Assembly: GCF_004210735.1 (NCBI RefSeq)
Contig: NZ_SDZL01000014.1
Location: 1 to 53,853 of the forward strand
DNA length: 53,853 nt
Direction: 5' to 3'
Source of the DNA: Brevundimonas sp.
GTDB taxonomy: Bacteria > Pseudomonadota > Alphaproteobacteria > Caulobacterales > Caulobacteraceae
In this document: piece by piece, positions 1 through 8,850 of the stretch
Layout: every line of letters starts with the position of its first letter
Numbering within the stretch: the first letter of the stretch is position 1
The notes under the pieces: generated by a model
The model's database searches: none
Seen by the model: the letters and a program-made list of their open reading frames with translations, nothing else
Told to the model about the DNA's origin: nothing
Translations under genes and position numbers: made by a program

Positions 1-623
1 GTGGGCGCCGGCGCCGTTTCTGCGCGCGGCGCGGGGGTGGCGGTCGCCGTCGAGGCCGGGGCGGGCGCCGGGACGTCGGACGTCGCGGCGGCGTTCGCGG
101 TCTGGGCCGGGGCTTGAGCCGGCGACGCGGTGCGAGCGGGCTGGGGCGCAGTTTCGGCGCCGACAGGGCGAGCGGGTTGCGACGCGTCGCCTGTCGTCGG
201 TGCGGCCGACGGAGCGACAGGCGATACGGTCTCGTCGGACGGCGCATCAGCGTGGGGCGCGGGCGGCGCGGTGTCGATATCTGCGGAAGGGGTGACGGGC
301 GCGGCGACGGGCGGGGTCGTGCCGGGGGCCTCGCCCTCGGCGTTCACGCCCTGGCCGCCATCAGTCACGACGGGCGCAACGATCAGGGACGGCGTGACGG
401 CAGGCGGGGCGGACGTGGCGGGCTGGATGACGGCGTCGGTCGTTTCGGCCTCGTCCGTCTTGTCGTCCTTGTCGGGCGTCGCGGGCGGGAGCGCGCTCTT
501 GCTCCAGATCGCCACCAGCGCCTCGAACTCGGCCGCGACGTCGCTGCCCGGCGCGGACGCCGGGGCGCTGTCGCCGGTGGGCGCAGCGGGAGCGACGATG
601 GACAGCAGGCCTGCAAACGACAT
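1..623 (-). CDS. FliK-like flagellar hook-length control protein (partial)
   Basis: The reading frame is open on the minus strand from an ATG at 623 to the left edge, so the C-terminus is missing. The visible N-terminus reads MSFAGLLSIVAPAAP and is followed by about 190 residues very rich in Ala, Pro, Thr and Asp with no predicted globular segment. That composition, the divergent position next to flgK-flgL, and a sigma-54 promoter about 60 bp upstream fit the disordered N-terminal part of FliK, the molecular ruler that ends hook growth and switches export specificity. The conserved FliK C-terminal domain would lie outside the window, so the name rests on composition and context. Two other minus frames are open here but give Arg-rich translations typical of shadows. 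Confidence 0.6.
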   Translation of the reverse strand, partial: MSFAGLLSIVAPAAPTGDSAPASAPGSDVAAEFEALVAIWSKSALPPATPDKDDKTDEAETTDAVIQPATSAPPAVTPSLIVAPVVTDGGQGVNAEGEAPGTTPPVAAPVTPSADIDTAPPAPHADAPSDETVSPVAPSAAPTTGDASQPARPVGAETAPQPARTASPAQAPAQTANAAATSDVPAPAPASTATATPAPRAETAPAP

Positions 624-683
624 GAAGCGCCGGAAGTTGGGATGGAGCGGCGCCTGCTGCGCCTGACATTCGGCAGACCCTCC

Positions 684-698
684 GCAAACGCCGGGCCA
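684..698 (-). promoter_or_regulatory. sigma-54 (-24/-12) promoter for the fliK-like gene
   Basis: On the minus strand the sequence is TGGCCCGGCGTTTGC, an exact match to the TGGC-N-CG-N4-TTGC form of the RpoN promoter used by Caulobacter late flagellar genes. It would start transcription about 50 bp before the ATG at 623, which also supports that start. Confidence 0.7.
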
Positions 699-908
699 GT
701 TGGGCGGAGCCGATCAACTGACTGATATGTCGAGAAAATCATGTGATGTGGTCTGACAAGCGTTACCGATGACCGGCGCTTGTTGCCGCCCCCACGCGCA
801 TTTTTGCCCGGCGCCGGACCGAAATGCGGGCCGCGTCAGGGTCTGGTGAGGCTGTCCAGGGGTGTGGTGGTGCGGAGGCCGGTCTGCTGTGGCCGCATCT
901 GCCCGGCA

Positions 909-923
909 TGGCGCGAAGATTGC
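909..923 (+). promoter_or_regulatory. sigma-54 (-24/-12) promoter for flgKL
   Basis: TGGCGCGAAGATTGC matches the RpoN consensus TGGCRYR-N4-TTGC, with GG and GC at the required spacing. It lies about 145 bp before the flgK ATG, so the leader would be about 135 nt. FlbD-type activator sites would be expected nearby but I could not assign them. Confidence 0.68.
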
Positions 924-1068
924 GCTCCTGTCCGGTCATGAACCGCGCTCGAAATGCGAAAACCTTGAAAAACAACGGCCTGCCAACGGCCGCGACGGCG
1001 CGCGCCGGGCAAAAAGCGCGCGCAGGTCAGCAAGGCTTGCCGGGCGTCGCCGTGACGGGGAGGGCCTG

Positions 1069-3189
1069 ATGTCCCTGAATTCCATCCTCAACATCGCCAC
1101 GTCGGGGCTGAACACCGCGCAGCAGCAGTTGCGGGTCGTTTCGGACAACGTCTCGAACGTCAACACGCCCGGATACATCCGCAAGGTCGCCGACCAGCGC
1201 AGTCTGTCGACCCAGGGCGCGGGCAACGGCGTCGAGGTGGCGCGCATCCGTCTGGCCACCGATCGGTTCCTTCAGGCCGCCAGCCTGAATGCGGGCGCCG
1301 AGGCCAGCCGCCAGAACGTCCGCTATGAATTGTATGACCGCATCCAGTCGCTGTTCGGCGACCCGGGCGGGAACTCCAGCTTCTTCAGCCAAGTCGACGG
1401 CATCTTCTCGGCCTTTGGCGCGACGGTGGACAATGCGGCCTCGTCGCCGCTGCGTCAGGACGCCCTGTTCAAGGCCCAGGCCCTGTTCGAGGATTCAGCC
1501 CGCATCTCGAAGCAAATACAGGCCGCGCGCGAGGATGCGGACGGCCGGCTGACCACGGCGGTCGAACGCACCAACGCCCTGTTGCAGCAGATCGAGAAGC
1601 TGAACATCGAAATCGCCCGCGCGACGGTGAAGGGCGACGACAGCTCTGGGGCCGAGACGACGCAGGCCGCGCTGGTGTCGGAACTGTCCCAGTTGATGGA
1701 CGTCCGGGTCAGCGGCCGGTCCGTGGGCGGGGTGTCGATCCGCACCGGCGGCGGCGCCCTGCTGGCGGGGGACGGCTATGCGACGCTGTCCTATAACCGC
1801 GCGGGGTCGGTAAACGCGCAAACCAGCTTCAACGAGATCTGGGTCACGGAGCCCAGCGGTCAGAAGCGGGCCCTGCTGGACACTGTCAGCTCGGGCGAGA
1901 TCCGGGGCCTGGTCGAGCTGCGCGACGTGGAAGCGCCGCAGGCGGCCGAACGTCTTGGCGAACTGATGAGTAGGGTCGCGGACGAATTGAACCGCGCCCA
2001 CAACGCCAACACCAGCCTGCCGCCGCCGACCACGATGACGGGGCGCAATGTTGGCCAGTCGTTCGAAACCGCCATCGCGGGCTTCACCGGGCGCAGCACG
2101 ATCGCCGTGACCAACGCCGCGGGCGTGGTCCAGAACACGGTCGAGATCGTCTTCTCGGGCGCCACCATGACCATCAACGGGTCGCCGGCCACGCCCGCGA
2201 CCTTCCTCAGCGTGCTGAACACCGAGCTGGGCGGGGACGCGGTCGCCAGCTTCAACAACGGTGTGCTCAGTCTTCAGGCCACGGGCACGAACGGCATCGC
2301 CATCGCCGAGGACCCCGCCTCCGCCAGTGACAAGGCAGGTCGGGGCTTCTCGCATTATTTCGGCCTGAACGATCTGGTCACCACCAACGGGCCGTCGAAC
2401 TATGACCTGGGGCTGAAGCCGGGTTCGCTGCACGGTTTCACCGCCGGACAGGCGTTGACGCTGCGCCTGACGGGCGAGAGCGGGGCCAAGGCGCGCGACA
2501 TCACCATCACCGTGCCGCCGGGCGGGACGGTGGCCGACATGCTGGCTGCGCTGAACGACCCGGCGACAGGCATTGGCCGGTTCGGTCAGTTCAGCCTGGA
2601 CCCCACGACCGGCGCCGTGACCTACAAGTCGACGTCGCAGCCGCCGCTGCGTCTGTCGGTGCTGGACGACAACACGACCCAGACGCCTTCGGGCGTGTCT
2701 CTGAGCGACATGTTCGGTATCGGCGGAGGGGTGCGCGCGGCCCGGGCTGACGGTTTCTCGATCCGGTCGGATATCCGGGCCAATCCCTCGCTGCTGGCCC
2801 TGGCGCAGATCGACCTGTCGGTCGCGGCCGGCGTGTCGGCGATCAGCAAGGGCGATGGTCGGGGCGCGGCGCGGCTGGCCGACGCCGGTCAGCGCAGCAG
2901 CGTGTTCCAGGCGGCGGGCGATTCCTCCGGCGGGACGCTGTCGATCTCGCGCTACAGTTCGGAACTGTCGGGCGACATCGGCGGCAAGGCCAGTCTGGCC
3001 GAGACCCGCAGCAAGAGCGCGACAGCCCTGTTCCAGGAGGCCTCGGCCCGGCAGGCGTCCAGGGAGGGCGTCAACCTGGACGAGGAACTGGTGATGATGA
3101 CTGTCTATCAGCAGGCTTATAACGCCTCGGCGCGCCTCGTTCAGGCGGCCAAGGATATGTACGACGTTCTTCTGGGGATGGCGCAATGA
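1069..3189 (+). CDS. flgK: Flagellar hook-associated protein 1, FlgK
   Basis: A 706-residue hook-filament junction protein. The N-terminus (MSLNSILNIATSGLNTAQQQ, then VSDNVSNVNTPGYIR) is the classic flagellar rod/hook Flg_bb_rod-like motif. The C-terminus (EELVMMTVYQQAYNASARLVQ) is the matching heptad-repeat helix. The central part is longer than in E. coli FlgK (about 547 residues), as is common in alphaproteobacteria. The frame is open further upstream to 862, but the ATG at 1069 has GGGGAGGG just before it and begins exactly at the conserved N-terminus. Its stop overlaps the flgL start (ATGA), so the two are translationally coupled. Expression is probably sigma-54 dependent. Confidence 0.95.
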   Translation: MSLNSILNIATSGLNTAQQQLRVVSDNVSNVNTPGYIRKVADQRSLSTQGAGNGVEVARIRLATDRFLQAASLNAGAEASRQNVRYELYDRIQSLFGDPGGNSSFFSQVDGIFSAFGATVDNAASSPLRQDALFKAQALFEDSARISKQIQAAREDADGRLTTAVERTNALLQQIEKLNIEIARATVKGDDSSGAETTQAALVSELSQLMDVRVSGRSVGGVSIRTGGGALLAGDGYATLSYNRAGSVNAQTSFNEIWVTEPSGQKRALLDTVSSGEIRGLVELRDVEAPQAAERLGELMSRVADELNRAHNANTSLPPPTTMTGRNVGQSFETAIAGFTGRSTIAVTNAAGVVQNTVEIVFSGATMTINGSPATPATFLSVLNTELGGDAVASFNNGVLSLQATGTNGIAIAEDPASASDKAGRGFSHYFGLNDLVTTNGPSNYDLGLKPGSLHGFTAGQALTLRLTGESGAKARDITITVPPGGTVADMLAALNDPATGIGRFGQFSLDPTTGAVTYKSTSQPPLRLSVLDDNTTQTPSGVSLSDMFGIGGGVRAARADGFSIRSDIRANPSLLALAQIDLSVAAGVSAISKGDGRGAARLADAGQRSSVFQAAGDSSGGTLSISRYSSELSGDIGGKASLAETRSKSATALFQEASARQASREGVNLDEELVMMTVYQQAYNASARLVQAAKDMYDVLLGMAQ

Positions 3190-4106
3190 CCCGGGTATCG
3201 ACCCTCGGCAGCTACAATTCGGCCCTTCTGGACCTGATGGCGTCCCAGCGAAGGCTGAACGACGCCAATGAAAAGGTCTCGACCGAACGGGCGGCGACGG
3301 ACCTGGGGGGCTTTGGCCGGGGCGCAGAGGCGTTGACGGCGATGAAGTCCACGCATGCTCGCATCACAGGGTTCAAGGACACGGCCGACACGGTCGCGGC
3401 GCGGCTGGAAACCCAGGCGCTGGCGTTCGATCGGGTCATCGACGGCGCCAAATCGGCTCGTCAGGCGATCGCCGACGCCCTGGCGGCCGGACGGCTGGAT
3501 GGCCTGATGGCGGAGCTGCAGAACCAGTTCCAGTCGGTGCAGGACGGCCTGAACACAAAGCATCAGGGCCAGTATCTGTTCGCTGGCGGACGTGTCGACA
3601 ATGCGCCGCTGGACCAGATGACGCTGGAGGAAATGGCCGCGCAGCCCAGCGTTGCGGGCCTGTTCAATAACGACCAGTTGAAACAGTCGTCGCGCATCGA
3701 TGAGGGCAGCTGGATTCAATCCGGTTTCCTGGCCAGCGAGATGGGGACCGAGCTCTATGGAATCTTCCGCGATATCCAGCAGTTCCACGAGGCCACGGCG
3801 CTGGAAGGTTCGCCCACCCCGGCGATGCAGCAGTTCCTGACCGACCAGCTGACCCGTCTGGACCAGGCGCGGGACTCGATCATCAGCATGGGCGCCAACA
3901 ACGGCGCGATGCAGAACCGGGTCGACAGCGTCGTGGAGGCCCAGGAAAAGCAATTGCTCTCACTGGAGCAGTTGACCAAGGGCAAGACCCACGTCGATCC
4001 GCTGAGGGCCGTGACGGAGCTGCAACTGGCCCAGATGGCGATCCAGGCCTCGGCCCAGGTGGTCAGCCAGCTGCGCGACGTGTCTCTGCTCAACTATCTG
4101 AGATAA
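3186..4106 (+). CDS. flgL: Flagellar hook-associated protein 3, FlgL
   Basis: A 306-residue protein forming the second ring of the hook-filament junction. It shows the flagellin-like N-terminal helix (MTRVSTLGSYNSALLDLMASQ, with a heptad pattern) and a C-terminal helix (TELQLAQMAIQASAQVVSQL, then LLNYLR) that pack together as in flagellins. Length is normal for FlgL. It overlaps flgK by 4 bp and is the last gene of the operon; no clear terminator hairpin follows before the repair genes at 4170. Confidence 0.93.
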   Translation: MTRVSTLGSYNSALLDLMASQRRLNDANEKVSTERAATDLGGFGRGAEALTAMKSTHARITGFKDTADTVAARLETQALAFDRVIDGAKSARQAIADALAAGRLDGLMAELQNQFQSVQDGLNTKHQGQYLFAGGRVDNAPLDQMTLEEMAAQPSVAGLFNNDQLKQSSRIDEGSWIQSGFLASEMGTELYGIFRDIQQFHEATALEGSPTPAMQQFLTDQLTRLDQARDSIISMGANNGAMQNRVDSVVEAQEKQLLSLEQLTKGKTHVDPLRAVTELQLAQMAIQASAQVVSQLRDVSLLNYLR

Positions 4107-4153
4107 CCCGGAAAAAGATCATTCCAGTCACGCTGGACGCGGAATCCGTTATG

Positions 4154-4168
4154 GAACATAACGGGAAC
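4154..4168. promoter_or_regulatory. LexA (SOS) box
   Basis: GAAC-N7-GAAC on the plus strand is GTTC-N7-GTTC on the minus strand, the alphaproteobacterial LexA operator. It ends one base before the ATG at 4170, so bound LexA would cover the initiation region. The gene pair downstream is a DNA-repair type, which strengthens the call. Confidence 0.72.
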
Positions 4169-4169
4169 T

Positions 4170-5411
4170 ATGGCGCAAATCGATCTGAGACGAAAACTGG
4201 CGGTTCTGGCGGATGCCGCCAAATATGACGCGTCCTGTGCATCGTCGGGCACGTCGAAACGGGATTCGATGGGCGGCAAGGGCATCGGCTCGACCGAGGG
4301 GATGGGCATCTGTCACGCCTATACGCCCGACGGTCGCTGCGTTTCGCTGCTGAAAATCCTGCTGACGAATTTCTGCATCTACGACTGCGCCTATTGCATC
4401 AATCGGTCGTCCTCGAACGTCGAGCGGGCGCGGTTCAGCGTGGAGGAGGTGGTCGACCTGACGCTGAACTTCTACAAGCGCAACTATATCGAGGGGCTGT
4501 TCCTGTCCTCGGGCATTATCCGCTCGGGCGACTATACGATGGAGCAACTGGTCGAGGTGGCGCGCCGGCTGCGCGAGGATCACGACTTTCGCGGCTATAT
4601 CCATCTGAAGCTGATCCCCGAGGCGGATCCTCGGCTGATCGAGTTGGCGGGGCTGTACGCGGACCGGTTGTCGGCCAATATCGAACTGCCGCGCGACGAG
4701 GCGTTGGGCCGTCTGGCGCCGCAGAAGGACGCAGGCGTCATCCGCAGGGCCATGGGGCAGGTGCGGCTGAAGGTCGAGGCGGCCAGGCCCGAGCGACGCG
4801 ACCGGATCAAGCCGCCGAAATTCGCGCCAGCCGGTCAAAGCACCCAACTGATCGTCGGCGCGGACGGCGCGCCGGACACCGAGATTTTGGCCCGCAGCGC
4901 CTCGCTGTACGGCGGCTATGGCCTGCGCCGGGTCTATTATTCGGCCTTCAGCCCCATCCCGGATTCGTCGGGCGCCCTGCCGGTGTCGAAACCGCCGCTG
5001 ATGCGCGAGCATCGGTTGTATCAGGCCGATTGGCTGATGCGGTTCTATGGCTTCTCGGCGCCCGAGATCGGCGACGGGTCGGAAGACGGGATGCTGGACC
5101 TGGCGATCGATCCCAAGCTGGCCTGGGCGCTGCGTCATCGCGATCAGTTTCCGGTTGATGTGAACACGGCTTCACGCGAGGCCTTGTTGCGCACACCCGG
5201 ACTGGGGGTGAAGTCGGTGGACCGGATTATCGCCGTGCGCCGCTATCGCACGCTGAGGCTGGAGGACGTGGCCCGGCTGACGCGGTCGGTCGACAAGGTG
5301 CGGCCGTTCATCGTCGCGCTGGACTGGACGCCCGGCGGCCTGACCGATGCGGCCGATCTGAAGGCGCGACTGGCGCCCGCGCGCGCGCCCACGCAACTGA
5401 GCCTGTTCTGA
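4170..5411 (+). CDS. Putative DNA modification/repair radical SAM protein
   Basis: A 413-residue radical SAM enzyme with the [4Fe-4S] motif C69-x3-C73-x2-C76 (NFCIYDCAYC). A C-terminal helix-hairpin-helix segment (VNTASREALLRTPGLGVKSV, about residues 338-357) suggests DNA contact. It belongs to the family known to be encoded next to uracil-DNA glycosylase-like proteins and annotated as putative DNA modification/repair radical SAM protein; the reaction is unknown. Its stop overlaps the start of the UdgX fusion (TGATG), so the two are coupled. A LexA box touches its start codon, pointing to SOS induction. The start at 4170 fits the family N-terminus. Confidence 0.88.
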   Translation: MAQIDLRRKLAVLADAAKYDASCASSGTSKRDSMGGKGIGSTEGMGICHAYTPDGRCVSLLKILLTNFCIYDCAYCINRSSSNVERARFSVEEVVDLTLNFYKRNYIEGLFLSSGIIRSGDYTMEQLVEVARRLREDHDFRGYIHLKLIPEADPRLIELAGLYADRLSANIELPRDEALGRLAPQKDAGVIRRAMGQVRLKVEAARPERRDRIKPPKFAPAGQSTQLIVGADGAPDTEILARSASLYGGYGLRRVYYSAFSPIPDSSGALPVSKPPLMREHRLYQADWLMRFYGFSAPEIGDGSEDGMLDLAIDPKLAWALRHRDQFPVDVNTASREALLRTPGLGVKSVDRIIAVRRYRTLRLEDVARLTRSVDKVRPFIVALDWTPGGLTDAADLKARLAPARAPTQLSLF

Positions 5412-6871
5412 TGCGCACAGCGTCGCTGGCGGACGAAATCGACTTTGACGGTTGGCGCGAGGCGGCGCGGGCGTTCCGTGCGGCGGGCGTGCGGCCCTCC
5501 GACGCCCAGTTCGTCGTCCGCGGCGGGGCGGAGCAGGGCGGTCTGTTCGTCGAGCCTGTGGCCCCGTCCCCAGCGACGTCTGAGACGACGCCCTTCGCCG
5601 TGCCGCGCGCCTTTATCGATACGGCCCAGGCGGTCATCCTGCATCGGTCGGCCGACAGGTTCGATCTGCTGTACCGGCTGCTGTGGCGGCTGGGGGGCGA
5701 GCCGGATCTGATGAGGGTGGTGTCCGATCCCGACGTGGCCGATGCGCTGGATCGGGTGCGCAACGTCAGCCGCGCCAGCCACAAGATGAAGGCCTTCGTC
5801 CGTTTTCGTCAGGTCAGCGATGCGGCGGGCGAGGCATGGGTCGCCTGGTTCGAGCCGGCGCATCGGGTGTTGCGGCGCACGGCGCCCTTTTTCGCCCGGC
5901 GATTCACGACCATGCGCTGGTCGATCCTGACCCCCGACGGCACGGCGGGGTGGGATGGCCAGGCCCTGACCTTTGGCCCACCCGCGACGCGCGACATGGC
6001 GCCGCACGAGGACCAGATCGAGGAATTCTGGAAGACCTACTACGCCTCGACCTTCAATCCGGCGCGGCTGAAGACGCGGATGATGCAGTCCGAGATGCCG
6101 CGGCGATACTGGAAGAACCTGCCCGAGGCGGCGCTGATCCCGGAACTGGTGGCGCAGTCGGCGGTTCGGACCGACGCCATGGTCGCCGCGCCCGCTTCAG
6201 AACCCCACCATCGCCACGAACGGGTCGTAGCCCCCACTGTGTCGCGCCATGCGACCGATGAGGTCGCGCCCGACACGCTGACGGCGCTGGATGCGGCTGT
6301 TCAGGGGTGTCGCCGCTGTCCGCTGTGGCGCGATGCGACCCAAGGCGTGTGCGGCGAAGGTCCGGCGCGCGCGGACCTGATGATCGTGGGCGAACAGCCG
6401 GGTGATCAGGAGGATCTGGCCGGGCGCCCGTTCGTCGGTCCGGCGGGGCGGGTGCTGGACGCCGCGGTGGCCGAGGCCGGGCTGGCGCGGGATCGAGCGT
6501 TCGTCACCAACGCCGTCAAACATTTCAAGCATGAGCCGCGCGGCAAGCGGCGGCTGCACCGGACGCCGGACGCGGGCGAGGTGGCGGCTTGCCGCTGGTG
6601 GCTGGATCACGAACGACGGCTGATCCGGCCCAAGGTCATTCTGGCGCTGGGCGGCACGGCGGCGCTGGGCGTGCTGGACCGCAAGGTTGCAGTGACGAAG
6701 GAACGCGGTACGCCGATCCCGCTGGATGACGGGGCGCTGCTGATGATCACGGTCCACCCGTCCTATCTGCTGCGGATTCCGGACGAGGCGGGGAAGGCGG
6801 CGGAGCGCGCGCGGTTTGTGCAAGATCTGACCGCGACACAGGCCCTGTTGCACAGCTTGCAGCGTGGCTGA
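5411..6871 (+). CDS. UdgX-type uracil-DNA glycosylase fused to DUF4130 domain
   Basis: A 486-residue two-domain protein. Residues 1 to about 255 match the DUF4130 family that travels with the upstream radical SAM protein. Residues about 290-486 form a family-4-like uracil-DNA glycosylase with CxxC at 300-303, the GEQPGDQED motif at about 328, and HPSYLLR at about 449. The loop KRRLH at 379-383 corresponds to the KRRIH loop of UdgX, whose His becomes covalently joined to uracil-site DNA; here Ile is replaced by Leu. The expected role is irreversible capture or excision of uracil in DNA, together with the radical SAM partner. The TGATG junction and the shared LexA box argue for one SOS-controlled operon. 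Confidence 0.88.
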   Translation: MRTASLADEIDFDGWREAARAFRAAGVRPSDAQFVVRGGAEQGGLFVEPVAPSPATSETTPFAVPRAFIDTAQAVILHRSADRFDLLYRLLWRLGGEPDLMRVVSDPDVADALDRVRNVSRASHKMKAFVRFRQVSDAAGEAWVAWFEPAHRVLRRTAPFFARRFTTMRWSILTPDGTAGWDGQALTFGPPATRDMAPHEDQIEEFWKTYYASTFNPARLKTRMMQSEMPRRYWKNLPEAALIPELVAQSAVRTDAMVAAPASEPHHRHERVVAPTVSRHATDEVAPDTLTALDAAVQGCRRCPLWRDATQGVCGEGPARADLMIVGEQPGDQEDLAGRPFVGPAGRVLDAAVAEAGLARDRAFVTNAVKHFKHEPRGKRRLHRTPDAGEVAACRWWLDHERRLIRPKVILALGGTAALGVLDRKVAVTKERGTPIPLDDGALLMITVHPSYLLRIPDEAGKAAERARFVQDLTATQALLHSLQRG

Positions 6872-6952
6872 ACGAATACGGTCGAGCCGCGTTGTCGTCA
6901 CGCTCCAGGCTTGGCCATGGGCAAAAGCGCGGAGGCGATCTAGGTAGGGGGC

Positions 6953-8074
6953 ATGACGGGGGCAGCTGCGGATTTCCGGATCGACGAAACGGACGGCGGC
7001 GCCCTGCTGCGCCTGTCTGGCGACTGGACCACGACGGGGCTGGGCCGCGTCGGGGAACGGCTGCAACGTGACCTGGGTGAGCGTCCGCTGAAAGGCGTGG
7101 CGCTGGACGAGCTGGGACGGTTTGACACCGCCGGCGCCCTGGCCCTGGTCAAGGTGTCGGACGGACGCCTGCCCGAAAAGGCATGGCGCGAGCGACCCGA
7201 GGCCGGACGCCTGTATCGCACGGTCGAAAAGCTGGAGCGCAAGGCCGGATCGCCGCCGCCCCGGCCGAACTCGGTGGCGCGGACCTTCGCCAAGATCGGG
7301 CGGGGGGTCTATGATTTCGGGGCCGAAGCCCTGCTGTCCTTCGCCTTCCTGGGCCGGCTGATCACGGCGGTCGGTTCAGCCTTCAAGCATCCGCGCGCCA
7401 TCCGCTGGCCCGCCTGGGTCAGCCAGGCCGAGCGCGCCGGGCTGGACGCCATTCCTATCGTGGTGGTGACGAATTTCTTCATCGGCGCGGTGGTGGCCTT
7501 CATCGGCGTGGACCTGCTGACCCAGTTCGGGGCCCAGGTGTTCGCGGTGCAGCTGATCGGCGTGGCCGTGTTCCGCGAGTTCGCCGTGGTCATCGCGGCG
7601 GTGCTGCTGGCGGGGCGGTCCGCGTCGTCCTTTGCGGCCGAGATCGGGTCGATGCGGATGAACCAGGAGGTCGATGCCATGCAGGTCATGGGCGTCAATC
7701 CGTTCCAGGCGCTGGTGATCCCGCGACTGGCGGCGCTGGTCGTCATGATGCCGCTGCTGACCTTCCTGGCGATGCTGGGCGGCCTGCTGGGCGGTCTGGT
7801 GGTGTGCTGGACCCAGTTGAACCTGGGCCCGGCCTTCTTCTTCCAGCGGATGCTCGAGGACGGCTATATGCACCGGCACATGCTGGTGGGACTGGTCAAG
7901 GCGCCGGTCTTCGCCCTGGTGGTCGCGGCCATCGGCTGTCGTCAGGGCATGTCGGTGGCGGGCGACGTGGAATCGCTGGGTCGCCGAGTGACCTCGGCGG
8001 TGGTTCAGGCCATCTTCGCCATCATCCTGCTGGACGCCGTGTTCGCCCTGATCTTCATCGAGTTGGGCATATGA
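6953..8074 (+). CDS. mlaE: MlaE-family ABC lipid transport permease with N-terminal STAS-like domain
   Basis: A 373-residue inner-membrane permease. About residues 1-90 form an MlaB/STAS-like domain (LLRLSGDWTTTGL). The rest is a MlaE permease with several membrane segments and the family motif FREFAVVIAAVLLAGRSASSFAAE. E. coli encodes MlaE (260 residues) and MlaB separately; the fused form is common in alphaproteobacteria. It begins an operon with an ATPase, an MCE protein and a lipoprotein, the usual set for phospholipid transport between inner and outer membranes. Its stop overlaps the ATPase start. Confidence 0.9.
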   Translation: MTGAAADFRIDETDGGALLRLSGDWTTTGLGRVGERLQRDLGERPLKGVALDELGRFDTAGALALVKVSDGRLPEKAWRERPEAGRLYRTVEKLERKAGSPPPRPNSVARTFAKIGRGVYDFGAEALLSFAFLGRLITAVGSAFKHPRAIRWPAWVSQAERAGLDAIPIVVVTNFFIGAVVAFIGVDLLTQFGAQVFAVQLIGVAVFREFAVVIAAVLLAGRSASSFAAEIGSMRMNQEVDAMQVMGVNPFQALVIPRLAALVVMMPLLTFLAMLGGLLGGLVVCWTQLNLGPAFFFQRMLEDGYMHRHMLVGLVKAPVFALVVAAIGCRQGMSVAGDVESLGRRVTSAVVQAIFAIILLDAVFALIFIELGI

Positions 8075-8835
8075 GCGAGCCGGTCATCAAAGTGCGCGGC
8101 CTGCTCAGCCAGTTCGGCGAGCGCGTGATCCATCAGGATCTGGATCTGGACGTCGAGAAGGGCGAAGTGCTGGGTGTCGTCGGCGGATCGGGCACCGGCA
8201 AGACGGTGCTGCTGAATTCCATCATCGGCCTGAAGGAGCCCGAAGGCGGCTCCATCGAACTGCTCGGCTATGATCGCGCTGCCATGACCAAGGATCAGGC
8301 GGCTGAAATCGAGCGGCGCACAGGCGTGCTGTTCCAGCAGGGGGCCCTGTTTTCTGCCCTGACGGTGCTGGACAACGTCGCCTCGCCGCTGGTCGAGCAT
8401 ACCGACCTGCCGCGCGAGGTGATCCGCGAACTGGCCGAGATGAAGATCGCGATGGTCGGGTTGAAGCCGGAGGCCCACTATCTGAAGCCCGCTGAACTGT
8501 CGGGCGGCATGCGCAAGAGGGTCGGGTTGGCGCGGGCGCTGGCGCTGGATCCGGAACTGCTGTTCCTGGACGAGCCGACGGCAGGGCTGGACCCCATCGG
8601 TGCGGCGGCGTTCGACGATCTGATCCGTCAGCTGTCGGACGATCTGGGCCTGACGGTCTTCATGATCACCCACGACCTCGATAGCCTGTACGCCATCTGT
8701 GACAAGGTCGCCGTGCTGGCGGACAAACAGGTGGTCGAGAAGGCCACGGTTCAGGAACTGGAGCGTTCCGAACATCCGTGGATCAAGGAATATTTCCTGG
8801 GGCCGCGCGGACGCGCCGCCCACAAGGCCGCCTGA
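8071..8835 (+). CDS. mlaF: MlaF-family ABC transporter ATP-binding protein
   Basis: A 254-residue ATPase with Walker A GGSGTGKTVL, signature LSGGMRKRVGLARA, Walker B LLFLDEPTAGLDP and the H-loop MITHD. It powers the MlaE permease. The frame is open upstream to 7804, but the ATG at 8071 overlaps the mlaE stop (ATGA) and begins at the usual family N-terminus, so the longer start is rejected. Confidence 0.93.
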   Translation: MSEPVIKVRGLLSQFGERVIHQDLDLDVEKGEVLGVVGGSGTGKTVLLNSIIGLKEPEGGSIELLGYDRAAMTKDQAAEIERRTGVLFQQGALFSALTVLDNVASPLVEHTDLPREVIRELAEMKIAMVGLKPEAHYLKPAELSGGMRKRVGLARALALDPELLFLDEPTAGLDPIGAAAFDDLIRQLSDDLGLTVFMITHDLDSLYAICDKVAVLADKQVVEKATVQELERSEHPWIKEYFLGPRGRAAHKAA

Positions 8836-8850
8836 GGAGAGCGGGACGAG

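Larger units (their letters stand above)
624..1068. other. Divergent flagellar regulatory region
   Basis: This 445-bp gap separates the two divergent flagellar genes. It holds the two sigma-54 promoters and the leader of flgK, which ends in a strong GGGGAGGG ribosome site at about 1057-1064. Reading frames crossing the gap are extensions or shadows without flagellar similarity. Confidence 0.6.

Noticed and set aside
1495-3186. 563-codon minus-strand open frame
   Set aside because: Antisense to flgK, Arg/Gln/Ala-rich, no family similarity; a shadow of high-GC coding.
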